Of a stretch of DNA of 64,000 nt, positions 55,070 through 64,000 are shown piece after piece (within the stretch, counting starts at the first letter, position 1; each line of letters starts with the position of its first letter). A model generated the notes under the pieces. That model saw only the letters and a program-made list of their open reading frames with translations. It did no database searches and was not told the origin of the DNA. The stretch is from an uncultured Muribaculaceae bacterium (GTDB lineage Bacteria; Bacteroidota; Bacteroidia; Bacteroidales; Muribaculaceae): NCBI GenBank assembly GCA_934636465.1, contig CAKUAR010000008.1, forward strand, positions 1 to 64,000, written 5' to 3'. The translations under genes and the position numbers were made by a program.

Positions 55070-57193
55070 TCATTTCAAGCCTCTGTTGCGAAGCAAGGCA
55101 TCAGCATTGGGCTCTTTGCCACGGAACTGCTTATAGAGCGTCATTGCATCTTCAGTGTCGCCAGGCGACAAGATGTATTTGTAGTAGTCCTTGGCTGTGT
55201 TCACGTTCATCGGGCCTTCTTTCTCAAAACGGTCCCATGCGTCAGCCTCAAGCACTTGCGACCACAAGTAGGTGTAGTAGCCGCAGCTATACTGGTCGTT
55301 GTCGAAAATGTGCTTGAAATAAGGGCTGCGGTAGCGATATTCCACAAGTTCGGGTTTGTGGAGTCGGCGCGACACATAGTTCTCAAATCCTTTCACGTCT
55401 ATGTCCTTGCACCAGTCTATTTTGTGCCACTCTATGTCGAGCAGCGCGGCACCCACCAGCTCTGTCGTCATAAATCCTTGATTAAACTTGCTTGATTCTA
55501 TCAGCTTGTCAACAAGTTCTTGCGGAATCACTTTGCCGGTTTTGTAGTGTGTGGCATAGTTCTTAAGCACCTCTGGCACAAGTGCCCAGTGCTCATTGAG
55601 CTGCGATGGCATTTCCACCATGTCGCGGTCAATGTTGGTTCCGGCAAGTCCACGGAAAGGTGCTGTGGTCATCATGCCGTTAAGCGCGTGCCCAAACTCG
55701 TGAAACACGGTTTGCACCTCGTCGAGCGTGAGCAGCGACGGAGCGTTCTTTGTGGGCGGAGTCATGCTTGCCACGTTGTATATTATGGGGCGCTCACTCT
55801 TGCCCTCATAGTCATAGGCCGTGCTGAGTTCGCTCATCCATGCGCCTTGAGCCTTGGTGGCACGAGGATAGTAGTCGGTCATAAACACTGCCAAATGCTT
55901 GCCTTGCGCGTCTTTCACGTCATACACCGTCACCTCCGGATTATATTTCGGAGCATTTTTCATCTCGGTGAATGTCAGACCCCACAATTTGTTTGCCACA
56001 TAGAAAATTCCGTTTTTCACCACATTGTCGAGAGCGAAATATGGGCGCACCTCATCTTCGCTGAAATTGAATTTCTCTTTCTTCACTTTCTCTGCATAGT
56101 AGTAATAATCCCAGGCAGATATTTTTATGTTGTCGCCATGCTTGTCGGCATAGGCCTGCATGTCGGCCACCTCTTCGCCCACCTTTGCCACGGCAGGAGT
56201 CCATATCTGCATTAGCAGCCCCTCGGCGGCATCAACAGTTTTTGCCATCACAGGCTCCACTGCGTAGTCGGCAAACGTCTTAAATCCGAGCAACTTTGCC
56301 TTCTTTTGGCGCAGTTGCATGATTTCGTTGATGTTTTTGCTGTTGTCCCACTCGTTGCCGCGGCTTGCTGTGTTAGTATAGGTCTTATACATTTCCTCAC
56401 GCAGTGCGCGGTCGTCAGCCGATGTCAGCACAGCCAATCGTGTTGCGCCACTCGCGGTGAACACCCACTTGCCTTCCATGCCTTTTTCCTTGGCAAGTTT
56501 TGCAGCATCGTCAATCGTCTGCTGCGACAAGCCTTTGAGTCTTGACTCATCATCTACGACAATCAGATTGTTGGCTATCTCGTGCATCACATTTTGTGTG
56601 AACGAGAGTTGCAGGCTTGCGAGCTTGGTGTTGATTGCCTTGAGCGTGTCTTGGTAGGCAGGCGTGAGCAGAGCACCGGTACGCACAAAGCGCTTGTAGT
56701 ATTTTTCGGTCAGTCGCTTCTGAGCCTTTGTCAACCCCAGTTTGTCGGCATTGTCGTGCACAGCCTTCACTTTCTTGAAAAGGCCGGCGTTCATATACAG
56801 CTCATCGTTTTGCGCAGTGAGCATAGGCGACAGCTTCTCTGCCAATTTCTGCATTTCGGGAGTGGCGTCGCTCTCGCTCAAGGCATAGAACACATACGAC
56901 ACCTTGTTGAGTATCTCTCCGCAGTTGTCGAGGGCAAGCACCGTGTTGTCGAAATCAGCGCGTGCGCGGTTCACGACAATCTCGTTGACTTCCTCGTTCT
57001 GCTGCTTGATTCCAGCCTCCACTGCCGGCAGATAGTCTGCATAGGTGATTTTCTCAAATGGCGGTATCCCATACTTCGTGGTATAGGGTGCCAAAAATGG
57101 ATTTTGATGTTTCACGTTTTTCTTGTTTGCGCCACACACTGGCAAAAGCAGCCCGCACATGGCAATAACTGATAGCAATGTTCTTCTCATCAC
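55070..57193 (-). CDS. dcp: M3 family peptidyl-dipeptidase Dcp
   Basis: A 707-residue zinc metallopeptidase that removes dipeptides from peptide C-termini. The zinc motif HEFGH is at 498-502, followed by ALNGMM, with the third ligand region further on. A signal peptide (about 1-22, CGLLLPVCGA) indicates export to the periplasm. Length and C-terminal YRSPYFKHIF and CGYYTYLWSQVLEADAW segments fit Dcp rather than oligopeptidase A or F. Confidence 0.9.
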   Translation of the reverse strand: MMRRTLLSVIAMCGLLLPVCGANKKNVKHQNPFLAPYTTKYGIPPFEKITYADYLPAVEAGIKQQNEEVNEIVVNRARADFDNTVLALDNCGEILNKVSYVFYALSESDATPEMQKLAEKLSPMLTAQNDELYMNAGLFKKVKAVHDNADKLGLTKAQKRLTEKYYKRFVRTGALLTPAYQDTLKAINTKLASLQLSFTQNVMHEIANNLIVVDDESRLKGLSQQTIDDAAKLAKEKGMEGKWVFTASGATRLAVLTSADDRALREEMYKTYTNTASRGNEWDNSKNINEIMQLRQKKAKLLGFKTFADYAVEPVMAKTVDAAEGLLMQIWTPAVAKVGEEVADMQAYADKHGDNIKISAWDYYYYAEKVKKEKFNFSEDEVRPYFALDNVVKNGIFYVANKLWGLTFTEMKNAPKYNPEVTVYDVKDAQGKHLAVFMTDYYPRATKAQGAWMSELSTAYDYEGKSERPIIYNVASMTPPTKNAPSLLTLDEVQTVFHEFGHALNGMMTTAPFRGLAGTNIDRDMVEMPSQLNEHWALVPEVLKNYATHYKTGKVIPQELVDKLIESSKFNQGFMTTELVGAALLDIEWHKIDWCKDIDVKGFENYVSRRLHKPELVEYRYRSPYFKHIFDNDQYSCGYYTYLWSQVLEADAWDRFEKEGPMNVNTAKDYYKYILSPGDTEDAMTLYKQFRGKEPNADALLRNRGLK

Positions 57194-57208
57194 ATTTTTA
57201 TTTTATTG

Positions 57209-58354
57209 TTAATTTCTGTCTTTCCACACAAATGTCACCACTTGCGGATAATGGTCGCTCACCCCTATCTTGTCGCGCACTATGTCCACAGCCTTCATGC
57301 TTCCGCGATATAAGGTCTGGTCTATCTTGAAATACAATCTGCTGTCGTGATAGGTTATCGTTGGGCCAAAAGCGCAGTCTGCCCACGCGTCACGCATGTC
57401 ACTGCCCTTTATCGTTCTATAAGTCCACGAGCCAGGAGTGTCGTTAAAGTCGCCAAAGACCAGCACGTTGCCGTCATAGGCATCAAGCTGCTTCCTCACA
57501 AACACCGCTTGCTCGGCGCGCTTCTTGTAGGCACGCGCCAGTTTCGACAGCAGCGTGTGCTTCACGCGGCTTGCCGTGGCGCGACTCTCCACGTTGTCCA
57601 AGTTCGTTATTTCACGATACAACTCACGGTCTTCTTCTGTGAGCCCTATGTTCTGCAGATGCACATCAAATATGCGCAACTTGTGTCCAGGCATTTCCAC
57701 ATCAAACTGCTTCATAAAGAAATAATAGCTTATGTCGGGGTCATCGGCCGAACCAAACCCAAACCTCACCGTGTCGCAATATTCCTTGTATGGATATTTC
57801 GACAATATAAGCTGGTCATGATAGCCGGTCATTCTGTAAGGATATTTTTTGTTTAGTTCTGCGAGCATTGGTTTGATTGACTCATGCTGGTCAAACGACT
57901 GTGCTCCGAGCGACGCCTCTTGCAGCAGCACTATGTCGCAATCCTTGTCAAGAATGTAGCGCATTCCAGGGTTGATTTCATGACCGTCATACTTGCCGGC
58001 ATCGAAGCTCAATATGTTATAAGTCATGACACGGAATTTTGTCTTGGCTTCATTCTCGTTATAGTGCGGTTTAAAGAAATTGAGTGGCGACAACACCGAC
58101 ATTGTGGGCCATGCCAGCACCAATGCGGCAAGCGGCGCTATGGCAAACTTCCATTTGCCCATCAGCAACCAAAGCGCAAGCAGCACCACCGTGGCGGCAA
58201 GCGTTATGGGAAACGCCAAATTCACTATCGAAGGAATCGCCGATATTGCAGGGTTCACAAAACCACCATAAGCGGTCATGAGGTGCGCCGCACACACGCA
58301 CACAGTCACCGCTATTCCCCACCAATTCAATATTTTCATTGTTCTGCTTCTCAT
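57209..58354 (-). CDS. Membrane-anchored endonuclease/exonuclease/phosphatase family protein
   Basis: A 381-residue protein with three hydrophobic segments at the N-terminus (about 8-30, 40-65, 70-90), then an EEP domain from about 105. Motifs are RVMTYNILSFD, VLLQEAS, VLVFGDFNDTPGSWTY and the C-terminal SDHYPQVV with the catalytic His. The domain probably sits on the periplasmic side. Known relatives cleave phosphodiesters of DNA, lipids or inositol phosphates; the substrate here is unknown. It starts 3 bases after the rhomboid gene upstream; an internal ATG at 58339 is possible. Confidence 0.85.
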   Translation of the reverse strand: MRSRTMKILNWWGIAVTVCVCAAHLMTAYGGFVNPAISAIPSIVNLAFPITLAATVVLLALWLLMGKWKFAIAPLAALVLAWPTMSVLSPLNFFKPHYNENEAKTKFRVMTYNILSFDAGKYDGHEINPGMRYILDKDCDIVLLQEASLGAQSFDQHESIKPMLAELNKKYPYRMTGYHDQLILSKYPYKEYCDTVRFGFGSADDPDISYYFFMKQFDVEMPGHKLRIFDVHLQNIGLTEEDRELYREITNLDNVESRATASRVKHTLLSKLARAYKKRAEQAVFVRKQLDAYDGNVLVFGDFNDTPGSWTYRTIKGSDMRDAWADCAFGPTITYHDSRLYFKIDQTLYRGSMKAVDIVRDKIGVSDHYPQVVTFVWKDRN

Positions 58355-58357
58355 CTT

Positions 58358-59266
58358 CTATTTCTTGCGCGATGCACTGAACAGCGTGTCCTTCTCCTCA
58401 TCACTCAGTGCATCAAATCCAGATGTTTTCAGTTTGCCAAGTATGCGGTCAATTTCGGCCTCCGATGGACCTTTGCCCATGCCCTGTGATGCTGGGCGGC
58501 TGCTCTCACCATAGGTGTAGGCTCTGCCTCCGGCTGGTTTTTCCACACAGCGCTTTCTTCCACTGCACACACTCACCATGGCATCAATCACCCTGTTGAG
58601 CCCGGCAGTCACATCATGCCCCTTTCGCATGGCGAGCGCAAACCACAGTCCTGTGAGCGCGCCGCCCACATGGGCTATGTGTCCGCCTATGTTTGGCGTT
58701 ATGCCGTCGGTGGCAACGTTTATGTTCAGCACGTCCAAGCCTATCATAATTATGGCTATCCATTTAAGCGACACTCCGCCCCAAAACAGCAAGTTCACCT
58801 TGTAGTCGGGAACATAGGCTGCCACACCCACCACTATGGCGAGCACCGAGGCCGAGGCGCCTATCAGAAAAGTTTCTCTGCCAGCCAAAACCGGCAGCAG
58901 ATTATATGCCGCCACAAAAAGCACAGCGCCACCCAGGCCGCCGAGCACATAAAGTCCAACAAACTGCTTGGGTGTGAAGTATTCCAAGAATATGCGACCA
59001 AGCCAATAGAGCCACAGCATGTTAAACAGCAAGTGCCACACGCCCACATGGGCAAACATATAGGTCAGCAACGTCCACGGCCGCAGCAGCAGTTGGTGCA
59101 AGTCCGACGGCAGCATAACCGTCCACGCAGCCACAGTTCCGCCCACGCCCAGTCCGCACAAAAATGCCACACCGAGCACCGCAAGCACACCCACATTCAC
59201 GGCAATAAACCGCACAAGCAGGTCGCTTGACAAGAACCACCGTCGCGCTTTATCAATAAATTCCAT
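58358..59266 (-). CDS. Rhomboid family intramembrane serine protease, second of a pair
   Basis: A 302-residue protein with about six transmembrane helices in 20-220 and a cytosolic tail rich in basic residues and ending DEEKDTLFSASRKK. The catalytic Ser138 is in GASAS and His199 in IAHVGGALTG; the HLLFNMLW motif of TM2 is at 78-85. It cuts transmembrane substrates; the targets are unknown. It overlaps the upstream rhomboid gene by 14 bases. Confidence 0.88.
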   Translation of the reverse strand: MEFIDKARRWFLSSDLLVRFIAVNVGVLAVLGVAFLCGLGVGGTVAAWTVMLPSDLHQLLLRPWTLLTYMFAHVGVWHLLFNMLWLYWLGRIFLEYFTPKQFVGLYVLGGLGGAVLFVAAYNLLPVLAGRETFLIGASASVLAIVVGVAAYVPDYKVNLLFWGGVSLKWIAIIMIGLDVLNINVATDGITPNIGGHIAHVGGALTGLWFALAMRKGHDVTAGLNRVIDAMVSVCSGRKRCVEKPAGGRAYTYGESSRPASQGMGKGPSEAEIDRILGKLKTSGFDALSDEEKDTLFSASRKK

Positions 59267-60002
59267 TGCGTCTGATTGTTCCGTTTTTCTTCCAGTACCA
59301 AATGATTATGAAGCCAAACAACATTCCGCCCAAGTGAGCGAAGTGGGCCACGCTGCTCATTGCACCCGATATGCCAAACAGCAACTCCAGCGCACCATAG
59401 CCAAGCACCATATACTTTGCCTTGATTGGGAATGGAATGGGAATTATATACATAGGCATATTTGGAAATATCATGCCAAATGCAAGCAAAATGCCAAACA
59501 CGGCGCCCGATGCTCCCACGGTGACAAACAACCCATAAAACTGGTCGAGATATGGAGCCAGCTCACCCGACGCAAGCATTTGGTTCACCTTTTCAAACGT
59601 GAGGCCGTTCAGATTGGCAAATTCCGTAACAAACACGCCCTGCCATGTCAGTTGCCAAGTGAGTTCCTGCACGATAGCCGCTCCGAGGCCGCATGATATA
59701 TAGAAAAACAAATAGCGTTTGGCGCCCAGCACACGTTCCAGCGTCACACCAAACATAAATAACGAAAACATGTTGAAGAACAAATGCGCTATGCCGCTCG
59801 TGTCGTGCATAAACATGTAGGTCAGCAACTGGGCTGGGTTGAAGTCGCTCGCCAGCCAAAAGTGCAGCCCCAAATATTCAGTCAGGTCAATTCCACGGCT
59901 GCGCAGCACTATGCTTGCAAACCACATCAGCACATTGATTATCAACAGATTTTTTGTCACTACCGGCATGGAGTTCCAAAACGAAGTTCTATAATTACTC
60001 AT
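59253..60002 (-). CDS. Rhomboid family intramembrane serine protease, first of a pair
   Basis: A 249-residue protein with six transmembrane helices. Catalytic Ser165 is in GASGAVFG and His223 in FAHLGGMLFG; HLFFNMFSL of TM2 is at 73-81. It is more canonical at the active site (GxSG) than its neighbour (GASAS). Both are in one operon with the EEP gene. Confidence 0.9.
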   Translation of the reverse strand: MSNYRTSFWNSMPVVTKNLLIINVLMWFASIVLRSRGIDLTEYLGLHFWLASDFNPAQLLTYMFMHDTSGIAHLFFNMFSLFMFGVTLERVLGAKRYLFFYISCGLGAAIVQELTWQLTWQGVFVTEFANLNGLTFEKVNQMLASGELAPYLDQFYGLFVTVGASGAVFGILLAFGMIFPNMPMYIIPIPFPIKAKYMVLGYGALELLFGISGAMSSVAHFAHLGGMLFGFIIIWYWKKNGTIRRNGIY

Positions 60003-60170
60003 AAATGTTTTTTGCTCTTTCTTTTCTAAATCCTAAAAAATATTCACTTGTGCTTGCATACACATTCAAATCTCATGCCAATCACTGGCAACGATTTTCA
60101 CAGTTCACAGGCAGTGGCACGCATCACAATGCGTTCCTCCCACAAAACAGAGCCTTGTGCCACTTGTCTG

Positions 60171-60178
60171 CAAATTTA
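60171..60178 (-). promoter_or_regulatory. -7 box for the rhomboid operon
   Basis: TAAATTTG on the minus strand. It would give a leader of about 160 bases before the ATG at 60002. No -33 box is evident. Confidence 0.35.
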
Positions 60179-60260
60179 ACGAAAAAGGCTTAATCCCACT
60201 AACTTTTTTCCACGCACAGCAGCCTTGATAATATTTTTTTGCTGTTTTTTGTACATTTTT

Positions 60261-60291
60261 TTTGATATTGACAATTTAATACATATATTTG
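60261..60291 (+). promoter_or_regulatory. Promoter of the HU gene
   Basis: TTTG (60261-60264), 19 bases, TATATTTG (60284-60291). Predicted start near 60297; ATG at 60344. Confidence 0.7.
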
Positions 60292-60343
60292 TCATGTTAA
60301 ATGCTTAAAAACTATATTGTTAAATTAATAAAGTTATTACGTT

Positions 60344-60616
60344 ATGAACAAGAAAGAATTAGTTGACGCAATTGCACAAGACGCAAAATTAACAAAGGTT
60401 GAAGCAAAGGCTGCTCTCGACGCAACTCTTGATGCTATTGCCGAAACTCTCAAGAAAGGTGACAAACTCGCCCTCGTAGGCTTCGGAACTTTTGCTGTAG
60501 TTGAGAAAGCTGCACGCACTGGCATCAACCCTTCAACTAAGGCTAAGATTGAGATTCCTGCAAAGAAGGTCATCAAATTCAAAGCTGGTGCCGAACTTGC
60601 TGAGAAAATTCAATAA
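60344..60616 (+). CDS. hup: HU-type DNA-binding protein
   Basis: A 90-residue histone-like protein that bends and compacts DNA. It starts MNKKELVDAIAQDAKLTK, has GDKLALVGFGTFAVVEKAAR near 39-58, and NPSTKAKIEIPAKKVIKFKAG, with the conserved Pro at the arm tip. Standard length. It has its own promoter and terminator. Confidence 0.96.
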   Translation: MNKKELVDAIAQDAKLTKVEAKAALDATLDAIAETLKKGDKLALVGFGTFAVVEKAARTGINPSTKAKIEIPAKKVIKFKAGAELAEKIQ

Positions 60617-60649
60617 TCACTATTGAAATCTCTTTTTGAAAAGGAAATA

Positions 60650-60689
60650 AAAACTGTGCTCATGTGTTTTGAGCGCAGTTTTTATTTTT
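60650..60689 (+). terminator. Terminator after HU
   Basis: AAAACTGTGCTCA and TGAGCGCAGTTTT form a 13-bp stem with one G-U pair, followed by TTTATTTTTG. Confidence 0.85.
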
Positions 60690-60759
60690 GTGCGTCGTCG
60701 GCCGTTTCCGGTTAAAACATTTTAAGCAAATTCTTTCTGCCCATACGCCAATATTTTAC

Positions 60760-60767
60760 TACTTTCG
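60760..60767 (+). promoter_or_regulatory. Possible -7 box for dut
   Basis: TACTTTCG differs from TAnnTTTG at one base. Start of transcription would be near 60773, before both candidate start codons (60783 and 60795). Confidence 0.35.
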
Positions 60768-60782
60768 CACCAAATATTTTTT

Positions 60783-61238
60783 ATGTTGCGTCTTATGAAA
60801 AAAATCAACGTCAAGATAGTAAATAAAAGTCCACACGACCTCCCTGCCTACGGCACCCCGCAAAGTGCCGGCATGGACCTCCGCGCATGGCTTAGCCAGC
60901 CCGTCACACTCAAGCCGCTTGAGCGCGTCTTAATCCCCACTGGCGTGTTCATTCAGCTGCCTGGCGGATTTGAGTGCCAGATACGCCCACGCAGCGGATT
61001 GGCTCTGAAGCGTGGCCTCACGGTGCTCAACACTCCCGGCACAATCGACGCCGACTATCGTGGCGAAATAAAGGTCATTCTCATCAATCTAAGCAATGAG
61101 AACCAAACTATCGACGACGGCGAACGCATCTGCCAAATGGTTGTTGCCGCACACGAAACCGTGGAGTGGACTCCTGTTGAGCAGCTCGACGACTCCGAGC
61201 GTGGCGACGGTGGTTTCGGACACACAGGCACCAAGTGA
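60783..61238 (+). CDS. dut: dUTP diphosphatase
   Basis: A 151-residue trimeric dUTPase that converts dUTP to dUMP and keeps uracil out of DNA. The five family motifs are present: SAGMDLRA near 28-35, [34 protein letters not shown] and the C-terminal [10 protein letters not shown]. The start may be 60783 or 60795 (MKKINVKIV), the latter matching relatives better. It is the first gene of dut-TPR-DUF4292, a set often seen together in Bacteroidota. Confidence 0.96.
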   Translation: MLRLMKKINVKIVNKSPHDLPAYGTPQSAGMDLRAWLSQPVTLKPLERVLIPTGVFIQLPGGFECQIRPRSGLALKRGLTVLNTPGTIDADYRGEIKVILINLSNENQTIDDGERICQMVVAAHETVEWTPVEQLDDSERGDGGFGHTGTK

Positions 61239-61275
61239 CACGCTCTCCGCTATCTCTTTTTTCATTTAAGAACCA

Positions 61276-63033
61276 ATGATGAACAATCTTTCACGATATT
61301 TCATTCTTGCACTGGCTGTCATGAGCGTGGTGCCCTCCATGCTGGCAAGCAAGGACAAAGGCACTTCCAAGAGCGTGGCTGTGAGCGACAACGACAAGCG
61401 CAAAGCCGAGTATATTTTGATTGAAGCTCAAAACCAGAAGCACAAGGGCAACATCGACGCTTGTTTCGACTTGCTCAACTATGCCCACTCCATCGACTCC
61501 ACAAACACCACCATTTCCTACTATCTGGGCTACAACCTGCTCACCATGCGCAACTCCACCAAGGAGACCACCGAGCAGGCCCTTAGGCTCATGAAGCAGC
61601 ACTTCGACAAAGCACCGCAGGACTACTACGAAACCTCGTTCTACTCCGAGGCCAACATGCAGGTGGGCAATCCGCAGGAAGCCCTAAAGGCAAGCAAGAA
61701 ACTTGCCGAGATTTATCCAAACAAAATCGAGGTGAAAGACCAGTTGGCAGCAAGCTATCTGCGCGTCAACGACTTCAAAAGCGCCATTGCCGTTTACGAC
61801 TCAATCGAGGCTCTGCAAGACAAATCGCTGCCCATAACGGTCAAAAAGGTCAGTGCATACCTCCAGCTCAAAGACACCGCCAACGCTGTGGCGGAAATGA
61901 AGTCGCTGCTTGCCACTGCACCGCGCAGCGCGCTTTTCAATATGGCTTTGGGCAACTTGATGTCGCAAATCAACCAGCCCGACAGCGCACTCGCCTATTT
62001 CGACAAAGCCCAGCAATATGAGCCCGACAACGGCTACACCTATTTCGTCAAGGCGCAATTTTACAACAACCGCGGCGACTCGGTCAACTTCGACAAACAA
62101 ATCTACAAGGCTCTTATCGGTGAAAACATTGACATAGACACCAAGCTCAATGTCCTCACCGACTACATACGCCAGCTTTTCACCAAAAACGACTCCACTA
62201 AGCGCATCGACAACCTTTTCAAGGTGCTCATAGAGCAACACCCGCACGAGTCGTCAATACATGAGCTATATAGCGAATATATGGTGGCTCGCAAAAACTA
62301 CAAGGGCGCAGCCGAGCAACTTGGCTACAGCCTCGACATCGACCCCACCAATGCCGAAAACTGGCGCAAGCTCATGCTCATCAACATGATGGCTGAGAAT
62401 TTCCCGGCTGCCGTAAAAGCTGCCGACAAGGCTCTGGAATATAACCCCGACAGCCTCGACCTGCTGCAATACATAGCCCCGGCCTACTTGCAGATGAAAG
62501 AATATGACAAATCCATTGAGGTCTATAACAAGGCACTTGCCATTGCCGACTCGTCAAACGTGGAGCTGCGCTCAAACCTCGTGGGCGGCATGGGCGACGT
62601 CTATTTCGCCAATGGCGACACGCTCAAGGCTTTCAGCACCTATGAGGAATCGCTGAAAATCAACCCTGGCAATGCCGGTATTCTCAACAACTACGCCTAT
62701 TTCCTCGCCGAGTGCGACACCCTGCTCGACAAAGCCGAGCACATGGCTGCCCTCGCCGTCAAGGCAAGCCCCGACAACGCCACGTTTATCGACACCTACG
62801 CATGGGTATTCTTCAAAAAGCGCGACTACAAGATGGCGCTGCTCTACATCAAGTCGGCTATCGACAAAGACGACGACCACAGCGCCGACATAATTCAACA
62901 CTACGGCGACATTCTGTTCATGTCGGGCAAACCCGACGATGCGTTGGAGCAGTGGAAAAAGGCACTGAAGAAGTCACCAAACGACAAGCTGCTGCAGCGC
63001 AAGGTCAAGAACAAGACTTTTTTCTACAAATAA
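61276..63033 (+). CDS. Exported TPR-repeat protein
   Basis: A 585-residue protein with a signal peptide (about 1-25) and a chain of tetratricopeptide repeats through the rest (for example ALEYNPDSLDLLQYIAPAYLQMKEYDKSIEVYNKAL). TPR arrays mediate protein-protein contacts. It is probably periplasmic or anchored to the outer membrane. Its place between dut and a DUF4292 lipoprotein matches other Bacteroidota, in which the next gene is commonly an EnvC-like peptidase. Confidence 0.85.
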   Translation: MMNNLSRYFILALAVMSVVPSMLASKDKGTSKSVAVSDNDKRKAEYILIEAQNQKHKGNIDACFDLLNYAHSIDSTNTTISYYLGYNLLTMRNSTKETTEQALRLMKQHFDKAPQDYYETSFYSEANMQVGNPQEALKASKKLAEIYPNKIEVKDQLAASYLRVNDFKSAIAVYDSIEALQDKSLPITVKKVSAYLQLKDTANAVAEMKSLLATAPRSALFNMALGNLMSQINQPDSALAYFDKAQQYEPDNGYTYFVKAQFYNNRGDSVNFDKQIYKALIGENIDIDTKLNVLTDYIRQLFTKNDSTKRIDNLFKVLIEQHPHESSIHELYSEYMVARKNYKGAAEQLGYSLDIDPTNAENWRKLMLINMMAENFPAAVKAADKALEYNPDSLDLLQYIAPAYLQMKEYDKSIEVYNKALAIADSSNVELRSNLVGGMGDVYFANGDTLKAFSTYEESLKINPGNAGILNNYAYFLAECDTLLDKAEHMAALAVKASPDNATFIDTYAWVFFKKRDYKMALLYIKSAIDKDDDHSADIIQHYGDILFMSGKPDDALEQWKKALKKSPNDKLLQRKVKNKTFFYK

Positions 63034-63079
63034 TTATTTCATAGCAAAAATCACTCAAAAATAAACTGACGTTATAGCA

Positions 63080-63913
63080 ATGCGACAATCTATAATTCCA
63101 TTTTTCCTCACAATCACAGTCATTATGGCCTCTTGCGGCTCTGCCCGCAAGGCCGTCGAACCGCAAATAAAAGGCCAAGACACCATAGCCACCACCACGC
63201 CACAGCCAGACAGACTCAACGCCATAACCTCATCGTTTGGTTCGTGGCAAACGCTCACTGCCAGCGGCAATGTGAAACTCGGCGGTACAAAGTCGCTAAG
63301 CTCATCGATGCAGCTGCGCATGACACGCAACGAGGCCATAAGCATATCACTGCGTCCCATGCTCGGCATTGAGGTGGCAAAACTCGTGGTCACAGGCGAC
63401 TCAATAATTCTCATCGACCGCTACCACAAGCAATATCTTGCCGAGAAAATTTCGCTCATCACAGCCGGTGTTCCAGTCAATGTGGGCACGCTGCAAGACA
63501 TTTTCCTTGGCCGCGCATTTGTGCTCGGCAAGGGCACTCTCACCAAGTCGCTCTCGCCGCTGGTTAAAATAGTTGACGTTGACGGCACGCTGCAAGTCAC
63601 CCCCAAATCACAATATCAAGGTTTCAACTACTCTTTCGACTTCACCGCAGCCAATGTCATCAAGGCTCTCGCCATAACTGCCGCATCGCAAAAAAATGCA
63701 GTCTATAAGGTTGACTATTCCGCAGTGGAGCACACCGTAGCAGGCAACGTAGCACGCGAGGCACACATAGCCACACAGATGGGCAAAACACCATTCTCGC
63801 TCACAGTGTCGCTCGGCGGCATGCAGTGGAACAAAGAGGTAAAAATCAGCGCAAAAATTCCGGAGGGCTACAAGCGCATCGACGGTCGCCAACTGACCAA
63901 CATGAAGTTCTGA
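63080..63913 (+). CDS. DUF4292 lipoprotein
   Basis: A 277-residue lipoprotein: signal peptide with lipobox IMASC (Cys19). The rest is beta-rich, of the DUF4292 family, which has a LolA/LolB-like fold; a role in moving or sensing lipoproteins or lipids at the outer membrane is possible but unproven. It follows the TPR gene by 46 bases. The window ends 87 bases later, with no further gene complete. Confidence 0.85.
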   Translation: MRQSIIPFFLTITVIMASCGSARKAVEPQIKGQDTIATTTPQPDRLNAITSSFGSWQTLTASGNVKLGGTKSLSSSMQLRMTRNEAISISLRPMLGIEVAKLVVTGDSIILIDRYHKQYLAEKISLITAGVPVNVGTLQDIFLGRAFVLGKGTLTKSLSPLVKIVDVDGTLQVTPKSQYQGFNYSFDFTAANVIKALAITAASQKNAVYKVDYSAVEHTVAGNVAREAHIATQMGKTPFSLTVSLGGMQWNKEVKISAKIPEGYKRIDGRQLTNMKF

Positions 63914-64000
63914 CACCAGCCGACCACAGCGCGCAGCACGCACTTCCACCCTTTTTCTCACGGCTTTTTCATCTTTGGCAGTTTTCGCAAAGTGTCTATT

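Larger units (their letters stand above)
60003..60343. other. Divergent intergenic region before HU
   Basis: 341 bases between the first rhomboid gene and hup. It contains a -7 box for the rhomboid operon (60171-60178, minus) and the hup promoter (60261-60291). Nothing else was recognised. Confidence 0.6.

Noticed and set aside
1..64000. CRISPR arrays, tRNA and rRNA genes
   Set aside because: No regularly spaced repeats, cloverleaf-like sequences or rRNA sequence were recognised in any intergenic region. A covariance search was not possible, so a missed small RNA cannot be excluded.

Overview
The window comes from a Bacteroidota genome, almost certainly order Bacteroidales. Three things point there. 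The str-S10-spc-alpha ribosomal gene order has rpsL, rpsG and fusA fused directly to the S10 cluster, with no tuf and no adk. Many promoters match the Bacteroides type: a TTTG-like box about 20 bases upstream of TAnnTTTG. The genes include typical Bacteroidales families (DUF4292 and DUF6108 proteins, DUF4369/TlpA-like lipoproteins, DUF4153, a GlmU-like nucleotidyltransferase). Genus and family cannot be fixed from the sequence alone.

Layout. 0.1-3.2 kb (+): a DUF1460 cell-wall amidase, guanine deaminase, an unknown protein and an ADP-ribosylglycohydrolase. 3.3-21.6 kb (-): one long block of ribosomal proteins with fusA, secY, map, infA and rpoA, ending in a strong terminator and started by a promoter that carries an unusual 13-bp inverted repeat. 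21.8-26.5 kb: rfbC, the first copy of a three-hairpin intergenic repeat, a small AT-rich lipoprotein candidate, a GlmU-like enzyme, asd, and a higBA toxin-antitoxin pair whose toxin is frameshifted in an A8 run. 26.6-31.0 kb (-): a thioredoxin-fold lipoprotein without the usual cysteines, then an ECF sigma/anti-sigma module flanked by two related beta-barrel proteins. 31.2-35.0 kb (+): an acyl-CoA ligase, prfB with its programmed +1 frameshift, and argB. 35.1-40.8 kb (-): a MATE exporter, then parE-coaD-S41 protease. 41-46.9 kb: the second repeat copy, a DUF4153 membrane protein, an M20 peptidase, two divergent glycosyltransferases and a TauE-type permease. 47.1-54.6 kb: a defence locus, with a type III restriction-modification operon (XRE regulator, Mod, RhuM, Res) and a divergent SIR2-like protein, bordered on the right by a MITE-like inverted repeat. 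55-60 kb (-): Dcp-type dipeptidase, a membrane-anchored EEP phosphatase/nuclease and two tandem rhomboid proteases. 60.3-64 kb (+): HU, dUTPase, a TPR protein and a DUF4292 lipoprotein.

Most of the window is conserved housekeeping DNA. The accessory and most unusual parts are the 47-55 kb defence island, the paired three-hairpin repeats near 22.6 and 41.0 kb, the sigma/anti-sigma/beta-barrel cluster, the broken higB, and the inverted repeat over the ribosomal promoter. No tRNA, rRNA or CRISPR array was seen.
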